Positions 31,204 through 33,569 of a stretch of 33,569 bases of DNA are shown piece after piece. This DNA is from Rhodospirillaceae bacterium (lineage in GTDB: Bacteria; Pseudomonadota; Alphaproteobacteria; UBA828): positions 38,538 to 72,106 of the forward strand of contig PBDG01000009.1 in the NCBI GenBank assembly GCA_002717225.1, given 5' to 3'. A program made the translations under genes and the position numbers. Each line of letters starts with the position of its first letter. Within the stretch, counting starts at the first letter, position 1. The notes below the pieces were generated by a model, which was not told the origin of the DNA, did no database searches, and saw nothing but the letters and a program-made list of their open reading frames with translations.

Positions 31204-32265
31204 TCAAGCGCGAGCTTCCGGGATGATTTTAAGCTCGCGCATTTTTGTGAAATAGCGGGTGAACATTTCCTCGGTATAGATAATCTCACCGTAACCGTGA
31301 CGAATACGCTTCCGGTCTTCAAGGATTATGTCCCAATCGCGCGCGAACACCCAATCGGCGAAGATCCAATTGGCGAGTTCATCCATCTTATAGGATTGGA
31401 GCTGGTGCTTCTGGACGATTTCGTCCCACACCGGGCCCTTGTCTTCCATCAGTACAGTGAGCGAACAAGGTCTTACCTGGCCGCGGCGGCAGCCGAAAGT
31501 CTCGCCTATCTCATGCCAGATATGCTCCCAGCGGAAGCAATCGCCATTAGTGATATTGAACTCTTCATTTGCACAATTGTCTTTAGTTGATGACCACACT
31601 TCGAAGCGTCCTAGAATTTCTGCATCCGTATATTTGTTGAGCGCCTGCCAGGCAGCCGGTCGGCCCGGGAAATCGAAAGGAATGTCGAGTTCGGCGGCGA
31701 TGGCGGCGTAGACTGAAACAAAATTTAGCGTATTCAAGGGCACCCCGGCGGAGAGGCCAATGACGATCTCAGGCCGAACCATGGTGAGCCCCCAGCTTTT
31801 TCCCTGCTGCAGCTCTTTCAGGTAATCCTGTTGATTGTAGTAGAAATTGGGCGGCATATGGCGCGGGTCGGTCTCGACTGAAGGCGTCTTGTAGGGACCG
31901 AGATGGCAACCATAATATTTTCCGCCCTGGGTCAATGTGACTCGCTCGAGGGCCGGTGAGACACGGTCAAGAATGCCAACGGAATTGCGCACCAGGGCCA
32001 CGTTGCCCTCAATATTCTCAGCCTCAAAGCCACCGGCGAGGCCGCAATAAAACACGTGCGTCACGTCAGTAAGGGGCGCGAGCTTGGCTTCAGCGTCCGC
32101 TTCGTCCTCCAGATCGACGGAGATGAAAGTGGCTCCGGTCTCAAAACCGGGGGCGCTTCGGCTAAGTCCGATAACCTCCCAGCCACCCTCAGCCTCCAAC
32201 GTCCGCACTACATTCCTTCCCGTCGTGCCACGCGCACCGACCACAACTGCTTTTCTCTTTGGCAT
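31204..32265 (-). CDS. PRISE-type short-chain dehydrogenase/reductase (progesterone 5-beta-reductase/iridoid synthase-like)
   Basis: A 353-aa NADPH-dependent reductase of the extended SDR superfamily. VVVGARGTTGRNVVRTL at residues 7-23 is the nucleotide-binding loop. The PRISE active-site pair is visible as Lys116 in TQGGKYYGCHLGP and Tyr142/143 in PNFYYNQQDYL, followed by VRPEIVIGLSAG. These enzymes reduce enone double bonds; in bacteria the physiological substrates are mostly unknown. ATG 32265 is chosen because GGGAGA sits seven bases upstream; the frame open to 32472 runs through the tRNA region and is not coding. It stands alone on the minus strand. Confidence 0.88.
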   Translation of the reverse strand: MPKRKAVVVGARGTTGRNVVRTLEAEGGWEVIGLSRSAPGFETGATFISVDLEDEADAEAKLAPLTDVTHVFYCGLAGGFEAENIEGNVALVRNSVGILDRVSPALERVTLTQGGKYYGCHLGPYKTPSVETDPRHMPPNFYYNQQDYLKELQQGKSWGLTMVRPEIVIGLSAGVPLNTLNFVSVYAAIAAELDIPFDFPGRPAAWQALNKYTDAEILGRFEVWSSTKDNCANEEFNITNGDCFRWEHIWHEIGETFGCRRGQVRPCSLTVLMEDKGPVWDEIVQKHQLQSYKMDELANWIFADWVFARDWDIILEDRKRIRHGYGEIIYTEEMFTRYFTKMRELKIIPEARA

Positions 32266-32355
32266 GTCTATCTCCCGTTCCATTAATATAACGGATAGTT
32301 TCGTTGCCGCATTATCCGCGAACCGCGCCGCCACGCAAGCCACCCCATGGCAGGC

Positions 32356-32361
32356 TTGACA
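32356..32361 (+). promoter_or_regulatory. -35 element for the tandem leucine tRNAs
   Basis: A perfect TTGACA 42 bases upstream of the first tRNA, the expected distance for a stable-RNA promoter. The -10 is not evident (a CTTTTT lies at the right spacing), so only the -35 is called. Confidence 0.4.
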
Positions 32362-32403
32362 ATTTGCCTCAACCCCTGCTTTTTGTGTCGCCCCGGCAAA
32401 TAC

Positions 32404-32490
32404 GCGGCTGTGGCGGAACTGGTAGACGCGCAGCGTTGAGGGCGCTGTGGGGGAAACCCCGTGGAGGTTCAAGTCCTCTCAGCCGCACCA
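32404..32490 (+). tRNA. tRNA-Leu (anticodon GAG)
   Basis: An 87-base gene including the encoded CCA. The acceptor stem pairs GCGGCTG with CAGCCGC. The D arm reads GCGGAACTGGTAGACGC. The anticodon stem CAGCG/CGCTG encloses the loop TTGAGGG, giving anticodon GAG (reads CUC/CUU). A long variable arm, GTGGGGGAAACCCCGT, marks a class II tRNA such as Leu. The T arm holds GGTTCAAGTCC. Confidence 0.95.
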
Positions 32491-32532
32491 TTTCCCGGGA
32501 GGCGCAACCAAGTTGCGCTGCTGGTGCGCGTT

Positions 32533-32619
<87 letters not shown>

Positions 32620-32657
32620 GCGCGGCCCCGAGCCTTGCCCTACAAAGGAAAACAATA

Positions 32658-32981
32658 ATGATTGTTGAACAACGTACCTACACTCTTCATCCAGGCCAGC
32701 ATTTAAAATATTTGGATATTTATGAAAAAGAAGGGCTGAAAATACAGCGCCCAATTCTGGGCAATTTGGTTGGTTACTTCTTCACCGATATTGGACCGCT
32801 AAACCAGGTCGTCCACATGTGGGGCTATGAGTCTTTGGACGATCGTGCCATCAGACGTAGAAAATTGTTTGAGGATGCGGGCTGGGTCGCCTATGTCCAA
32901 AAGATCATTCCTCTAATTGCGTCACAGGAAAGTAAAATACTGATTCCAGCGCCTTTCTCGCCGATTGGCGGTAGCGGATAG
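32658..32981 (+). CDS. NIPSNAP-family small protein
   Basis: A 107-aa protein with the NIPSNAP ferredoxin-like (dimeric alpha-beta barrel) pattern: it opens IVEQRTYTLHPGQHLKYLDI, followed by LGNLVGYFFTDIGPLNQVVH and MWGYESLDDRAIRRRKLFED. Bacterial members often lie beside catabolic enzymes, but their biochemical role is generally not established. AGGA lies seven to ten bases before the ATG. No link to the tRNAs just upstream other than position. Confidence 0.88.
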   Translation: MIVEQRTYTLHPGQHLKYLDIYEKEGLKIQRPILGNLVGYFFTDIGPLNQVVHMWGYESLDDRAIRRRKLFEDAGWVAYVQKIIPLIASQESKILIPAPFSPIGGSG

Positions 32982-33012
32982 GCTGCAAAACAAAACATGA
33001 CAGGTATTATCT

Positions 33013-33569
33013 TTGACTAACGAATTAGCCTCCAGGATCGTTGCTTTCTGGGTCGGTCCAAGTCTTGAAGGACCCGAGGCCGCATTCGCCCGCAAAGATT
33101 GGTGGTACCGCGGAGGAGAAGCAGTCGATGAAGAGATTCGCGCCCGGTTCGAGGAACTTTTACCCCGCGCTTGCGTCGGTGCCCTGAACGAATGGAAGCA
33201 AACAGCGACTGGTAGTTTGGCTCTGGTAATCCTGCTCGATCAATTCACCCGAAACCTCCATCGCAATACGCCGGATGCATATATTGGTGATCCTTTGGCA
33301 TTTGAAATTGTTGAGAATGCGATTGATCAAAAAATGGATCACGAGCTTCACCCTGTCGAGCGAATCTGGCTCTACCACCCGTTTCACCATTCTGAGGACA
33401 TTCACCAACAGGATAAAGGCCTAACCCTGCTTAATGAATTGGAGCATGCCGTCGACAATGTTTGGCAACCCTATATCAGAAATGCCATCGAAGGCTGGAC
33501 CCGCCACCGCTATATTGTTGCCCAATTCGGCCGATTTCCACATCGCAATGAAGTACTAGGTAGAAGCGA
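33013..33569 (+). CDS. DUF924 family protein, C-terminus cut by the window end
   Basis: A partial gene of 185 codons. The family signature is clear: FWVGPSLEG, LALVILLDQFTRNLHRNTPD, WLYHPFHHSEDIHQQDKG, and near the end QFGRFPHRNEVLGR, so only a short C-terminal piece is missing. The frame opens at 33001 after a TGA, and the first usable start is TTG at 33013 with AGG about eight bases upstream; the ATG at 32997 is in another frame and stops after seven codons. The biochemical function of DUF924 is unknown to me. It follows the NIPSNAP gene by 31 bases and may be cotranscribed with it. Confidence 0.85.
   Translation, partial: MTNELASRIVAFWVGPSLEGPEAAFARKDWWYRGGEAVDEEIRARFEELLPRACVGALNEWKQTATGSLALVILLDQFTRNLHRNTPDAYIGDPLAFEIVENAIDQKMDHELHPVERIWLYHPFHHSEDIHQQDKGLTLLNELEHAVDNVWQPYIRNAIEGWTRHRYIVAQFGRFPHRNEVLGRS

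Noticed and set aside
32266-32472. N-terminal extension of the PRISE reductase
   Set aside because: It would run through the tRNA-Leu(GAG) gene and its promoter; the ATG at 32265 has GGGAGA and begins at the nucleotide-binding loop.

Overview
The window looks like a chromosomal segment of an alphaproteobacterium. The genes, the mgs/mgd gene order, the moderate GC content, the frequent GTG/TTG starts and the GGGAGA-type ribosome binding sites all fit, but no rRNA or other taxonomic marker is present, so genus-level placement is not possible. Nothing in it looks mobile: I see no transposase, integrase, CRISPR array or phage gene. It is densely packed with catabolic genes for small nitrogen compounds.

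Left part (1-4.6 kb). The window opens inside the N-terminus of an acyl-CoA synthetase (minus strand). A trimethylamine-dehydrogenase-family flavoprotein follows on the minus strand, with a small unknown gene just upstream of it. A 0.55 kb regulatory gap separates these from a plus-strand glutamine-synthetase-like ligase.

Core operon (4.6-20.2 kb). A GntR/FCD regulator is divergent from a long plus-strand operon, and the gap between them holds a clear palindromic operator candidate. The operon reads: DAO-type flavoprotein, second glutamine-synthetase-like ligase, three-subunit N-methylglutamate synthase (mgsABC-like), an unknown 130-aa protein, four-subunit N-methylglutamate dehydrogenase/sarcosine oxidase (mgdABCD-like), formate-tetrahydrofolate ligase, and a CodA-family deaminase. 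This is the architecture of the indirect (N-methylglutamate) methylamine pathway. An amine is ligated to glutamate, the methylamino group is moved to make N-methylglutamate, this is oxidised, and the C1 unit passes to tetrahydrofolate and is released or used through Fhs. Several parts are non-canonical: both ligases, the amine dehydrogenase pocket, the zinc site of the delta subunit, and a deaminase coupled to the end of the operon. The true substrate may therefore be something other than plain methylamine.

Right-centre (20.2-30.8 kb). This is a nucleobase/N-carbamoyl/beta-alanine block: a HyuC/AllC-type N-carbamoyl amidohydrolase, a Mug-like DNA glycosylase, two tandem beta-ureidopropionase-like nitrilases, methylmalonate-semialdehyde dehydrogenase, alanine dehydrogenase, an omega-amino acid:pyruvate aminotransferase, a divergent XRE-cupin regulator and a strongly diverged adenine-deaminase homologue. 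Together they fit the lower reductive pyrimidine route (N-carbamoyl-beta-alanine to beta-alanine to malonate semialdehyde to acetyl-CoA, with alanine recycled to pyruvate and ammonia). Dihydropyrimidine dehydrogenase and dihydropyrimidinase are not in the window.

Right end (30.8-33.6 kb). A 0.4 kb gap holds a possible gene remnant. It is followed by a PRISE-type short-chain reductase (minus strand), two tandem leucine tRNAs (GAG and CAG), a NIPSNAP-family protein and a DUF924 protein that runs off the end.
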